The position numbers were made by a program, and so were the translations under genes. From Omphalotus guepiniiformis (taxonomy: Eukaryota > Basidiomycota > Agaricomycetes > Agaricales > Omphalotaceae), in the NCBI GenBank assembly GCA_028554645.1, contig JAQOOI010000076.1:1860001-1924000 (forward strand): a DNA stretch of 64,000 nt, written 5' to 3'. The notes beneath the pieces were generated by a model. That model worked only from the letters and a program-made list of their open reading frames with translations. It did not search any database and was not told where the DNA came from. This document shows, piece by piece, positions 46,350-57,989 of this stretch (positions are counted from its first letter, which is position 1; each line of letters begins with the position of its first letter).

Positions 46350-46892
46350 AAAGATTTGCATGTACAGTAACACGGGGACCGCTGTCTGATTGCTGGCTTC
46401 ATGGTCCTAACTATTTGTACAATGTACTGGTACTACTAATGCTCATTGATGCGATGCATTCATCCATGACATTCAAAAAAGTGTGAAGTTGAATTCTCCT
46501 CTACTATGAATGTATAGACCGTTCTCTGGATGTTATGATAGAATTCGTCTGTTCTCTGCCCAGGTGAACGGTTAGGCCTTCAGGCCTTCAAAGCTTCAGG
46601 CCTCAGGTTTCATTGCCAGGAGTTAGAGGATCGTTTAGAGATACACATCACACCGACACAATGGACAAGAACAGGATAAATTTGACTGACTACGGCGCAT
46701 ATAACTCAATGGCTCAGGTACGGTGATTCATGAGAAGTTGTCGAAAGTGGCCGGCCGCCGGCCCGTTCACCGCCCGTGCTTGACCCGAGCTTTTTTCGAG
46801 CACATTCTTTTTCCACATCCTTCATCTTCACCTTCACCTTTCTCTATCTATTTCTGCCTTTTTCTTCTCTACTCCATCTTCTATCATTCTAA
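46350..46892. other. Upstream region of HSP10
   Basis: Contains a GC-rich block GGCCGGCCGCCGGCCCG near 46750 and pyrimidine-rich sequence up to the ATG. TTC/GAA triplets occur (TTCATGAGAAGTTGTCGAA, about 46727) that loosely resemble a heat-shock element. Another gene is not supported. Confidence 0.35.
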
Positions 46893-47477
46893 ATGGTAAG
46901 ATACTCATATCTTCTTCTTCAAATCCCTTCCTCTGACGAGTCATTCACGCTCTTTGAACCACGTGCATACGAATTTTTTCTGTTCCATCCTACTTTCGGT
47001 ACTTGTGTTATGGGTATGGGTATAGGCTGCCCAGGCAACTTTCAAGTCCATCAAGGCTGTTATTCCTCTCTTGGACCGTGTATTGGTTCAGAGGTTTAAG
47101 CCTGAGACGGTATGTTTTAATGTCATTACTCAGCCTTGACTCAAGTATTCAACTTGTACTTTCTTCATAGAAAACTGCAGCGGGTATCTTCTTGCCTACT
47201 TCTGCAACGTCTACACCTCTTCCTGAGGCTACCGTCATTGCCGTTGGTCCTGGTGCACCGAACAAGGATGGTCAGGTCATCCCGACGCAGGTGAAGGCTG
47301 GTGACAAAGTGCTTTTACCTGGATGGGGAGGAAACTCTATAAAAGTTGGTGAAGATGTGAGTGTTCTCGGAATATTTCAGTTCAGTGGTTATGCTAGGAA
47401 TTTACTAACGTGCTTTGGTTCGGCAGGAATACTTCCTATTCAAAGACTCGGATATCCTCGCTAAGATTCAAGAGTAA
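46893..47477 (+). CDS. HSP10: Mitochondrial 10 kDa chaperonin (Hsp10/GroES)
   Basis: Exons 46893-46895 (the ATG alone), 47035-47109, 47171-47356 and 47427-47477 join in phase to 104 residues, the usual Hsp10 length. Signatures: SIKAVIPLLDRVLVQRFKPE, the mobile-loop region ETKTAAGIFLPTSA, ATVIAVGPGAPNKDGQVIPT, VKAGDKVLLPGWGG and EYFLFKDSDILAKIQE. Hsp10 forms the heptameric lid of Hsp60 in the mitochondrial matrix and is essential for protein folding. The first intron begins straight after the ATG, so the whole mature protein is read from exon 2 on. Hsp10 usually needs no cleaved presequence, which fits. No damage was seen. Confidence 0.95.
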
Positions 47478-49303
47478 ACGTTTCGTCGTTTCGTCGAGCC
47501 GGAGCTCCAGAATCTTTCTACGTGGCATACGACTTGTGATAGTACCTTCAATAGAGCGAGCGGAAAGATATATGCAGCAGGGTTCGAATGGAGAGGGTAG
47601 TTGGTAGCGATGTGAGAACTGGGGTTGAGGTTGGGTGTAGAGAGGTAACTCGGGACGGATGATAATGTTCGTGGTTCGCCCCGAGTATGTTGGTGTCAAA
47701 AAGGTTGCTTCGGCATTGACAGCCCCACTTCCTTCTATGCTAATATAGGTGGTTTTTCAGTATCCTTACTGGCATTTTTGTTCTATTGGTTGTTTAATAG
47801 CAAAAGTATCCCCACTCTTCATGATAATGCTTGATCACTTGTGCGAGTCCCTGGTTTTGTCGCGAGACGAGACTATTCGGAAATTATTCAATGGACAATC
47901 AACGCTGCCAGCGCCCTTTGGGTTGTTTTACATCGGTGCTAGCGTTGCGACTGGAACGGCACCAAAGACTTGTTCTTCTGACAATGGTGTTTATTACCTG
48001 GGTTCATTCCTCGAAATATACAGCCAAAACGGTTACTAATATAAGCCTTGAATTCATTGTTTAGGTCAAGACATAAACTCTTGAAATCGACGAGTCTCGG
48101 GCTATTATATAGCGTACGCGTGATTGGTGGGTTCCGTTCTTCCGTTCGGTGCCGATGTTGGACGACGTACGTCGTAAAGACAGTGGTCGAATATACAAAT
48201 TTCAAGGCTGGCTCTGGGGCCACCCTTTTGGACGGTCAGGTCAGAAGTTCGATTCCCCGACCTTCGCCGATAGCTCATGCAACCAGCTGACGCTAACGCT
48301 TGCACTGCGCACTGTTTCATTGCAACCCCCAGTGCATCTATCTCCTAGTTACTGACATTTGCCCTATCATGGTACTTGGACTTCCAGTAATAGGCAAATC
48401 GTGCGTCACTCAGCGGCCGCTTATCTCTTCTCCTTCTGACACTGGTGACAGTGTACGGGATCTGAACTAACCATTACACAGTTGTTCATGGGGGAGCCAT
48501 CGATAGGACAGAGTTCTGAACTCGTTGTATTTGGAATATAGCATTTCATTCAAGAGCCTCATGCTGCGATGCGATAAGCCCCTTCGAGTTTCGGTTGCGC
48601 TCTCAGGTTCCGCCGTGGGGCCGCTACATAGGATTTAGCGAGTGTCCTCGGAATTGTGAGACTACTTCATTCAAAGACCCATCGCACACACCTTCTGGAA
48701 TATCTGTGTGTGTCCTGTTTTTCATTCCTTTTCTGTGTAGCTCACTTCTTTACGCTAGATTAAGAGGGGGTGACTCCATTCTTCCGATTCGCGCCTGTAT
48801 TTTCGAGTCATATAGCCTGTTTGCGTTCGCGTTCATAGAAGATGAATGCTACTCTGATTTATAGTCGGCTTCGGATGATGAAGGATTATCGATTGAGCTG
48901 CCTCTGGGTGTTCTGTTTCCCCAGTGTTCAATTAACTTCATCCTTCGCTTGTCTTCAACCATCTTCATGTTATTATTATAGATAATCTTTGATTAATTGC
49001 TGTCACCGATGTCGTTGGGTTGTTCAAATTTGAAGTCTTTACGTCGCATGTATTATACCCTTCTGCTGCGATTATTCTCTACACGTGCTCTCCTTGTTAC
49101 CGGCTATAATTTGAGTAGAAAATACAAGAGAGAGAGACAAGTCATCAGCGCGCTAAGTATCGTCTTGTACTTGACCCTTCAAAGCCACAAGTGGCCACCC
49201 CTCGAGCTCGACATTTTGTGTTGTTAACTTGTTTTTGTCTCTTTTTCAAAGTCAGATAAAAAGGGCCCTCAGTTTAGCCTTACCGCTGGTCTGCCGGAAA
49301 CCA
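47478..49303. other. Gene-poor interval
   Basis: No coding sequence supported. At 48230-48270 a string GTTCGATTCCCCGACC looks like a tRNA T-arm, but its 5' strand does not pair and no acceptor stem fits, so it is not called. Confidence 0.5.
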
Positions 49304-52300
49304 ATGACCGTGGGTTCACCGAGGTCTTCATCATTAATCGTATCACTCTCCAGAACCAACCTGAGGGAACCTGTTTCTCAGTCCAACGGTTTTATCTGTC
49401 ATCGCTGTCAGAAGCTATTGCTACCTGCGGACGAGCGATTTGGACGCGACGTCGACTCAGCTGAAGTCGAGAATATGTCGCTCCATTTGCTGCCATACGA
49501 TCTCCTATTAAATATCTCATCGTATCTGGACTTTCCTGATATACATGCGTTGCAGTCAGTGAGTGATGCCCTTTTTTCTTTCTCTATCTCCTTGTCGGCG
49601 GATTTTGGAAGCGGATAGGAGTGGGGTAGAAATGGTGGCACAGGAGGAGAGCGGGAGCGGGAGCAGATGGTTCGCTCGAGAAACAGTAGAAGGATCTCCT
49701 ATGTGCTTGAAGAAAAAAAAACTCTGCTGGACTCCTCGCTTTTCTATTAAAATCTCTCGAACGAACTGGTGCTACGGTGGTCTGGTCTGTGCTCGAAAGG
49801 CTCATGCTGATAAATATTTTTTTTTCGACTTTGTCTAGACTTGCAAATCGCTTTACTATTCATCTACAACTCGTCCTGTCTATCGCAAACTCGCTACGGA
49901 TCTCCTACGACGATGTCGTCCATTACCCTTAAAAGGCTTTCAACGCCTAAGTGATCTGACAACGCCACAACTTATACACTGCGTCAACAAAGCTCATCAT
50001 TACGAACGAGCTTGGCTTGTTCGTGCCCCTCGACCTATCTCTGCATCTGTCAGACGTATCGCTGACGCCGACGTCTTGCATGCTAATGGTCATGGACCTG
50101 TCAATACACGCAATCATTACCTCGATTGCGAATCGTCGGTGGATAACCAAAGCCTAATCTCTACTTCGAGCAAATGGTACAAAGTGGTGCGCGCGCCACC
50201 GGGAGAGGAGGTCGATTGGCTGTCACCGATTACGTCTAGCTATACCCTATGTGCGACAAAAAGTGGCAAGGTGGTATGCTGGGATGTCCAGACGGACACA
50301 TGCTTAGCAGAATGGAACCCTGGAGAAAGATGGGAGCTCTGGAAGTGCCGTGTTGAATTTGAGGAGAAGATGGTGTACTTTACCATGGCGAAGGTGTTAC
50401 ATGGCTCGTGAGTGCATCCATTAGTCTTTTCCCCTAATTTTTTTTCTAATATTAGGGTTATAGTTATGATGACAGTAGGGTGATGGAATTTGCCCTCATG
50501 CGTCTTCAGTTTTATGAGAACTCGAGCGGCAAAAAGGTCGCTTTGCCTACGTTCTCGCACGTTGCGTTGTTTAAGACGATAGGCGTAGTCATGAATATCT
50601 TTCTTCTTGACCCCTCCGCGAGATTACTGTCCGCTTTCATTTGGGTGTCAAACTCAAATACGATCGGGCTCTACGTGCTCCTCGACTGGGATAAAGATGA
50701 TTATGTCTTCATAGATACATGCATTGAATGCGTAAGTATCAACAACCTTCTCTTACGTCGCTTTCTGACCAGTCATATAGGTCATGTCGTCCAATTGGTC
50801 GTGTATCTTATACGAACGAAATATTGTCATTCACTGTGAAGATTCCGACTCTGCCTTCCAGCATTTCTATCCTCTGACGTTACTTGAAACCCACTCTCGG
50901 CCGCTCAAGAATAAGCAAGCACTACCGACACTTTCTGGGAAAGTGACACCGTTTGAAAGTATTGTCAAACGGTTTACATTTCCTATACCGAAAACGCAGG
51001 CGGTCAGTAGAGTCCCGAGAGTTCATCTGGCGAGCATCATACCTATTGCTATCGACGGGGACACTGGTGCTATTATCACTGTCACGACTACCGTCTCTGC
51101 ATCACCTCATACCCAATCAACCTCTTCTTCTTCATCTATGACCACCGCATTATCAGGGGCTTCCTCCTCGTCGCCTGCCTCTGATTCCACGATAGCTTCT
51201 AGTTCACCTACTAGTTCACCTGCCGTCTCATTTGAATCTTCCGCTCATCCTACTTCCGAAACGTTGCATTCTGCTCCATCTACTCTACCTCAAAATCCCA
51301 ACCCATTCCCTTTTCCTCCATGGTACCCAGAATCAGCCCATTTCGTGCGTCAATGGTGGCCTACTCTACCAAATGTCCCCCGCGTCAGCTGTACCGTTGT
51401 CTTACTTGCCTCGCACGACCCTATAACACACAAAACCCGATTTGTCCTAGCACAGCACTACTTCCGAGTGCCGATGCTTGGTGCGCAGTGGGTTGGATTT
51501 GGAGAGAAGGGGAAAGTCGGTACGAGGAGTAATGGACATAGTAACCCCGATGATGACGATGATGATGATGACGATGGTGATGATGGGGAAAGTACTATTG
51601 GTGTAGCTGGGAGTGCAACGAATGTGCCTACGGGTGGTGGTGGGAGAGGTGGTGATCCGATGGGACCTATGGAGTTGTATTTTTTGGATGAGCCGCCTGA
51701 AGGGTCGATTGTGCGAGCGGCTATGAGGATGGGATGTTCTGGATCGTCGTCGTCGTCGTCGTCTAGGACGAATGAGTTTGGGGAGATGGAGTATGATTCG
51801 CATGCTTCGGGGTCTAATAGTCCTAGGTCGACTTTGGGATGGAAGATTAATGGCAAGAGTCGATCTTCCGGTGGCGGTGCCTCCTTTTCGAGTTCGAGTT
51901 CGAGTAAAGGAAAAGGAAAAGGGAAAGGCAAGGGGAAAGGCAAAGCGAAAGCTAGGGCCGAGGATCATGAAGATGGTGATGATATTCACGATGATGAAGA
52001 TGATGTTGATGGTTTGAGTGAAGAGGAAGATATAGAGGATGAAGCGATGAAGCTTTGGTATGTTAGTGAACCTTTTGAAGTTGTTTGTTTGGAGGATTCT
52101 TCACCGGAGGATGAGGATGGGATGCAGGAGAGGCCTAGACCGCTTGTTGCGGTTGATTTTGGACATGCGGTTTGGATTGAGTATGTTGATGGTGATGGGG
52201 AAGAGGAGGGGGAGCGGGAGCATGGACATGCGAATGGACATGCGAATGGGAGTGGGAGTGGGAATGGGAATCATGGACGTGATCGACGTGAGTCGGAGGA

Positions 52301-52682
52301 TACTAGTGATGATGAGGAATTTGGTGCTGGTGCTGGAGCTGGAGCTGGAGCTGGAACTAGCACAGGAGCCGTAGACGAGGTCGGCGGCGGCTCTAGCTCC
52401 GACTGGGGTGAAGACGAACATATCAAAGCCGATGGCATGAACATGGAAGAAGAATTCACTCAAGAACCCAAACGACTACGATTCGTAACCTTCCCACCAT
52501 TTTCTGTTGATGGGCGTGTACATGATGCCAATGAAGGATGGGGAGGAGCTGAGGTTAGGACTTTGGATACGCCTGTTGATCTTGATCTTCATAGTGTTGA
52601 GACGATTAATATTGATCAGTCGCAGGGGGCGATTATTCTTTCTGTGAAGCAGGGGAGGATATTTATACTTTGTTATGAGTGA
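49304..52682 (+). CDS. F-box protein with very long low-complexity C-terminus
   Basis: Exons 49304-49558, 49839-50407, 50476-50731 and 50781-52682 join in phase to 993 residues (ATG 49475 is the alternative start, giving the usual MSLHLLPYDLL opening). The F-box is LPYDLLLNISSYLDFPDIHA|LQSTCKSLYYSSTTRPVYRK, split by a 280-nt intron. Propeller-like strands follow (SSYTLCATKSGKVVCWDVQT). Then come a Ser/Thr-rich section, DDDDDDDGDDG, polySer, GKGKGKGKGKGKAKA, acidic runs and GAGAGAGAGT. F-box proteins link substrates to Skp1-Cullin1 ubiquitin ligases; the agaric type with MSLHxLPYDLLLNI has no assigned targets. The last third is purine-biased DNA that likely grew by slippage. Confidence 0.85.
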
Positions 52683-52770
52683 TGGAAGAGGGAGGGGAGG
52701 GGGATGGGGAGGGGGGGATGTGGGGAGGGATGGGGAGGGGGAAGTGGGGGAAGGGGAAGGGGGCGCTGTG
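52683..52770 (+). repeat. G-rich tract with quadruplex potential
   Basis: Directly after the F-box stop there are more than ten runs of three or more G (GGGAGGGGAGGGGGATGGGG and so on). The transcript-sense strand is the G-rich one, so a G-quadruplex could form in the 3' end of the F-box mRNA. Confidence 0.7.
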
Positions 52771-53815
52771 CGCACGCGGACGATTTTTGCGCTGAGTCGT
52801 TAGGGACTTGTTGGTTACATGCCTTTTGATGTTTTTGGAATGGGGTATATAAGTAGGGATGCTTTTGAATATAATACACTTTTATTTTTCGTTTTTCTCG
52901 ATATGTGGATGAGAGGGGGGAGTTTTGACGCGGACGCGGACGCCTTGGTGTTAGGTACCTTTTGCTCACGAGGACGAGGATCAGCAGGGACAGGGATGGG
53001 GACGGGGACGGGGGGTACAGTAGGGAGGAGTTCTAACTGGCGTAGGCACCTTTCAGTGCTCACGAGGACGACTCAGCAGGGACGAGCGGAGGGTATGGTT
53101 CTATTCAATTTCGAGCTGGGAGGCACCCCCGCTGTCATTGAAACTGAAGTGAAATGTACGTATTGTCCTGTTTACCACTTGTTCGGTCTGTCATTGACAT
53201 GTACATTTCTGTGTATGATATTGTTTTGGGGTATCTGTATACAGGAACGACTACCTCACCCTGGACCAGGACATTGAACCCCTTCGTGGCGTTGACTGAG
53301 TGTGATATGCATGGGACTGGGACTGGGACTGGGACTGCTGATGCTGATCGTCTCGTTTCTTGACTGTTTAGGTGCAGCCTCAAAATTATCCCTTTGCGCC
53401 ACATAAGTTACAGTACAAGCCCACGAAACCCTACTGAGTATGGACGACCGTGACTGGAAAGGTACTCGCTGATTCCATCTGCCAATCAACCTATCCATCA
53501 AGTACTCAAGTACTCTATCCAATGAAACCTCGCGGATTGCAACATCGCGTTGATTGAGGACCCGAACAGTCTTCTTGTGTTTTATCCCCCCATACACATA
53601 GGCTGTTATAGCGGTACCTTTGGAATAGGCCTTTCGAAATTCGCGCAGAGGGAGGGGGTTTAAAACCGGGGCTTTTTTCGACTTCTTTTACTTCTTTGTT
53701 TTGACTTTTGCCAGAACCCGGTGGGTGGACGTTCGTTTTTCCCCTGCTGCTCCGAGTCCCGCGCTAACCACCGTGCACCAGTACAGTACTTACATAGTGA
53801 CCCAACCAACCGACT
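52771..53815. other. No gene supported; short repeats
   Basis: A near-repeat CTCACGAGGACGA...TCAGCAGGGA is at about 52966 and 53057. Four GGGACT units occur at 53313-53336. The last 120 bp are pyrimidine-rich promoter-like sequence before the ZIP gene. Confidence 0.5.
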
Positions 53816-55657
53816 ATGTCAGCTACATTAACATCAAGTATCTTCCCCTCAGCCAGTTCTTCCGTCGCCGCAGATGGACTCGGAGGCGACTCTCAGACAG
53901 GACTCGATGGCACCAACTGTGGTTCAGGCGGAGGAGCCGATACATACTTTGGACTACGAGTAGCGTCGATTTTTATCATCCTCATAGGTTCGATGAGTGG
54001 TGCGATGTTTCCTGTCCTAGCGAGGAGGTCGAAGTATTTGAAGGTTCCTAGGGGGGTTTTTGAGTGAGTAATTCCGAGTCGTAGTGGGGTTTGTGTCGAG
54101 TCGTTAACTGACGGTGGGTTCGCGGTGTGTGGTGGGTACGTAGGTTCGCAAAGTATTTCGGTTCGGGTGTTATCGTAAGTCCGAGTCCGAGTCCGATGCT
54201 TGTTGAGGGTAGTACTTGATATCTGATCTGATATCAACTCGTCGCTCCGACCTCGTAGATCGCTACAGCTTTCATACATCTCCTAAGTCCAGCATTGGAT
54301 GAACTCGGTAGTGAATGTTTATCAGACGCTTGGAGCGAATACGTACGTCAGTTCCTTCCTCCCTCCCCTCCCTTTCCTTCCCTTTATTCCTTCCTTCTTT
54401 CCTTCCATCCTTCTTTCCTTCCTTCGGTGCTTCCGTCACCTCCCTCAACGATGCCTGATGACCGACGACTGATAACTGATGAAAACCCCTATACCCATAC
54501 GCACTCGCCCTCTGCCTCCTCAGCATATTCTCAATCTTCATAATCGAATTAATCGCTTTTCGATGGGGTACAGCGATGTTGGTTAAAATTGGTATGGTAC
54601 ATGGTAAGTACCCACTGGTGATACTTGACTAGCTTGACTTACGGTTCACGTGTGTCTTCTCCCCCTCGCTCCTGCCCGGGTATGTAGATGCTCACGGACA
54701 CGACGCGGGTGGTTCGCACGCCGCACATGGGCCAGAGGCTAGAGACGGAGATGGAGAGGAAGTAAACAACAAAGACAACCGATATCTAACGACGAGTCAC
54801 TCAAACGGTTCCGTCGATGATGAAGAAAAAGTCCAATCCGCCGCCGAACGAGGGATCCAACGGAGTCGTACCACGCAGGCGCCGGCGGTTCTAGATGAAG
54901 CTACGACTCAAATTATCGGGATTGCGATTTTAGAGTTTGGTGTTGTCTTGCATAGGTGGGGTGCTTCTCGCGTTCAAGTGTTCAGGGGTACGGAGGGGGG
55001 TACTGACATTGACATTGCAAACGTTTGGCACAGTATTCTCGTGGGCCTCACTCTGGCCGTAGACCCAAACTTTAAAGTCCTTTTCGTTGTTCTAGTTTTT
55101 CACCGTGAGTATCCACTTATCCTATACTCCAAGTACGCTAACCCGCCCCCCCCCCTCCCCTTTCCTCCTCGCCAAAAAGAAACATTCGAAGGCCTAGGCG
55201 TAGGTTCCCGTCTCGCATTCATGTCCCTCCCCCCAAAGTACACCTACATACCAATCCTCGGAGCCCTCTTATACGGAATAACAACACCAGTAGGTATAGC
55301 TGTTGGATTAGGAGTTAGAGAGACGTATAATCCTGGGAGTACGACTTCTTCGATTGTTAGTGGGGTACTGGATGCATTGAGTGCGGGGATTTTGATTTAT
55401 ACGGGGTTGGTTGAGGTAAGTCGAGTTTGTTGTCTCGCAGTGTCGCGTTGCGTTGTGGAGTCGTGGAGTCGTGTCGTGTCGCGTGAAGAGGTGAACCCCA
55501 GAGCTGATGTGACCTTGATTTTTGTGTGTAGCTCCTGGCTCACGAATTCCTATTCAACAAAGAAATACAAAATAGTTCGAATGGGAAATTGGCGTATGCG
55601 GTTTGTGTTATGCTTCTTGGGTGTGGGTTGATGGCACTTTTGGGGAAATGGGCTTAG
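53816..55657 (+). CDS. ZIP-family zinc/iron transporter
   Basis: Eight exons (53816-54063, 54144-54174, 54259-54342, 54495-54603, 54688-54955, 55034-55104, 55180-55415, 55532-55657) join in phase to 390 residues. Eight helices are likely. The ZIP features are a His-rich cytosolic loop (DAHGHDAGGSHAAHG), the helix-4 metal site VVLHSILVGLTLAV, helix 5 FHQTFEGLGVGSRL and a C-terminal HEFLFNK...LGKWA. This is the plasma-membrane Zrt1/Zrt2 type that takes up Zn2+. The third intron (54343-54494) has a normal GTACGT donor, a long CT-rich tract and a branch-like CTGATAACTGATG. It has no AG at the required border: the bases before the exon are TATAC. Either the sequence has an error or the splice is unusual. 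All else is normal. Confidence 0.88.
54351..54428. repeat. CCTT/CCTC microsatellite inside ZIP intron 3
   Basis: About 75 bases of almost pure pyrimidine, repeating CCTT and CCTC. Confidence 0.85.
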
Positions 55658-56657
55658 GAATAGTAGGAATGGGTTGAACGTGTTATGATATGTACATGTT
55701 GTCTATACGTTGTTATCCTTGACTATCAAACGTTTGAACCCGTACTTCAAGTTGCTCGCAAAGATAGCACAGTACTTACAGTCTCCGCGTCCCCCCTTGC
55801 AACGCAACTCCACACTGTCGCTCATCTAGCGGGTGTCCAACCAATACCTGGGCTGCGCACACCTACACTGCCAGCTATGAGTTCATTTATCGTTGCTTTC
55901 CAGCTAGAGTTATTTGCCGTCATCGTGACCGACGACGAGAGGAAAGATTCGATTCAAACAATGATTACTTATATCCCATTTGGATGAGAGAATTCTGACG
56001 CGACTAGCGCCAGCGGGCCGCTTCCCAGAAGCTACACTTACCGCACGTGATGCAGTGGTCCGTGCGCATACCTCAGACCTGGAGGTATATAACCCCTCCT
56101 CCAACACCTTCAAACCTCATACTTACCTTGATGGCACAAGCCCCTTCCCGTACCGCGGTTTGTGGGCCGTGGAGATCACTTCATAGCACGGCGACCTTGT
56201 CCATACAGAGGGTGTCTGCGGTTTGTATGGGCTCAGGCTCATGCACCGTCTCAATATTTTCCTGTTCCCACTTCGGCCACTCTGGCTGGGTGGGCGCATT
56301 TTTTTTTTGGGAGGGAGGCGGTGCTGACCCTAACCCTAGATACATACGTATTAGGACAGAAAATCTTCGCTTGTACTCTGAAAATTCAAATTTGTTTTTC
56401 ATTCACCACTGCTGAGGGATTCTGTTAATCGCTCTAAGATTTTCTGTATCCGTTCTGCACAAATAATACACTTCTCTTTGCGCTTAGCGAGATTCCCAGT
56501 CGCTATTATTCCAACGTTTGAAAGTTGAGCCTGGCTTCGTTGCGTATACCGTTCGGTGATTGTCTCAGCTCCTAAGTATACTCAAGAACCTCCCTCAGGT
56601 GAGTTTTTTTTCATCTGCTCATGATCGCTCCACTGTTTACAGACAGACTGTTGCAGA
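55658..56657. other. No gene supported
   Basis: Short frames only. CCCTAACCCTA at 56326-56340 is two telomere-like units by chance. Confidence 0.5.
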
Positions 56658-56952
56658 ATGTCTGTCTTCGTTGGTATTGAAGCTAATGGCGTATTGAAGT
56701 GAGTGTGGTACGGGAGATTGGTTCTCAATAGCTTAGGCGGATATTTTCTGTGATATCAGCGAAGCCTCCGAGTACAACTCGAATACTGGTGAGCCTACCT
56801 TTACATCTACGCGTGTTAGATCTGTTAGCGCTCAGCGCATATTCAATGGTCAGACTAGAACTGCCTCGAAATACGCTGACCAAAACTTGGTTTCGGTCCC
56901 ACTCTATGATGATTGTCTCAAACCCAGCCAACAGCCTCCCCCCTCGTCCTAA
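56658..56952 (+). CDS. Small hypothetical protein
   Basis: ATG 56658; exon 56658-56698 (GTGAGT donor) joins 56760-56952 (ATATCAG acceptor) to give 77 residues beginning MSVFVGIEANGVL and ending KPSQQPPPSS. The sequence is polar with no signal peptide or membrane segment. No family is recognised. Support is only the clean phase and splice motifs, so it may be a chance model. It lies 190 bp upstream of the secreted repeat precursor. Confidence 0.25.
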
Positions 56953-57030
56953 ACCGACAACTCCAATTCACTCCCAAAACAGTCTCGTCGAGAATTGGGA
57001 AACATTATCGAAATACCCCTGGAGAATGCG

Positions 57031-57038
57031 TATATAAC
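57031..57038 (+). promoter_or_regulatory. TATA box of the peptide-precursor gene
   Basis: TATATAAC lies 112 bp upstream of the ATG at 57143, with A/T-rich and pyrimidine-rich sequence between. Confidence 0.5.
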
Positions 57039-57142
57039 GCTATGGGCTCTGCGTTCAAATTTACATTCGAAATCTTGCGTTGTTCAAAATTCTTCCAATA
57101 CCCATCTGCTATAACATCTTACCCTCCCGGCTATCCACTACA

Positions 57143-57989
57143 ATGCACCACAAACTCATCTCTGCCATTCCTCTCATCCTCGCCGCAGTAGCAACGGCAT
57201 CCGCCATCCCTGTCCGCCTTACCGAGGATAATTCCTACGGTTCTAATGTAGCTCGAGGAGGCGCCACCCCCAATGACTGCTGTAAGCCCGTTCCCTTCTC
57301 ATACTCTCAAATAAATCTGACTATGGGTTGTAGTGTTCGGCGTACTCAAGGACGGCATTTGTATCTCGCTCAGCAAACGCGATGACACCGACTCCAGTAC
57401 CACTGATACTCAAGGCAACGGCGAAGAGGAGAATGATGACTGCTGTAAGACTATTTTCCCATTTTACCCTTACACATCGAACTGATTAAGGCTTTTAGTA
57501 GTCGGTGTACTGGAAAACGGCATCTGTATATCGTTGGATGCACGTGATGACACTGGCTCTGGCAGCACTGATGGCAATAATGCAGACGAGACTGTTGATG
57601 GTTGTAGTGAGTTTACATCTGCTGTGAGTTGCCGGTCGTAGTCTGACAAGCCCTCCACAGCTCTCAATATATTCGGTCGCTGTATTTTGGATAAACGTCA
57701 AGATAGTTCTACCGACACAAACTCTGGCGATAATGAATCGAGCGACACGAACTCTGGCAACGGCAACACTAATACCCAGGACAATGATGAAAAACAGCCT
57801 GACTCGAAAAATGATTGTAGTAAGTATATATTAACGCTTGAGACGTCGCTCGTAGTGCTGATAATGAAACGTACAGCTATCAAAGTATTTGGCGTTTGCG
57901 TTAATTTGAGCAAACGTGGTGGTGTAGAAGCTGGTAATGCAGAGGTTGTTAACCCTGATGTTGGATTGAACATTGAATTTCATCTGTAA
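57143..57989 (+). CDS. Secreted modular precursor with Cys-loop/dibasic repeats (probable Kex2-processed peptides)
   Basis: Exons 57143-57281, 57334-57444, 57499-57606, 57661-57819 and 57877-57989 make 209 residues, and all four introns are phase 1. Signal peptide: MHHKLISAIPLILAAVATAS with a likely cut after ASA. Each later exon carries one module: CLFGVLKDGICISLSKR, CLVGVLENGICISLDAR, CTLNIFGRCILDKR and CTIKVFGVCVNLSKR, separated by acidic, Asn/Ser/Thr/Asp-rich spacers of 19-38 residues. Three of four modules end in Lys-Arg, the Kex2 cut site; the second has Ala-Arg. Cleavage would free peptides made of an acidic spacer plus a small two-cysteine loop (7 or 9 residues between Cys). Similar layouts occur in fungal Kex2-processed repeat proteins (for example the Rep1 and dikaritin precursor type), but I do not recognise this family. 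Function could be surface, signalling or toxin-like, and is open. Confidence 0.75.

Noticed and set aside
46661..46720. Short ATG frame (MDKNRINLTDYGAYNSMAQ) before a GTACGG donor
   Set aside because: No downstream exon in phase was found; likely chance.
48195..48275. tRNA-like sequence with GTTCGATTCCCCGACC
   Set aside because: The 5' strand of the T stem does not pair and no acceptor or anticodon stem could be drawn; at best a relic.
51447..51989. 180- and 161-codon minus-strand frames opposite the F-box exon
   Set aside because: Shadows of repeat-rich coding DNA; low-complexity Arg/Ile or Pro/Ser products.
56326..56340. Telomere-like CCCTAACCCTA
   Set aside because: Only two units, inside ordinary sequence.
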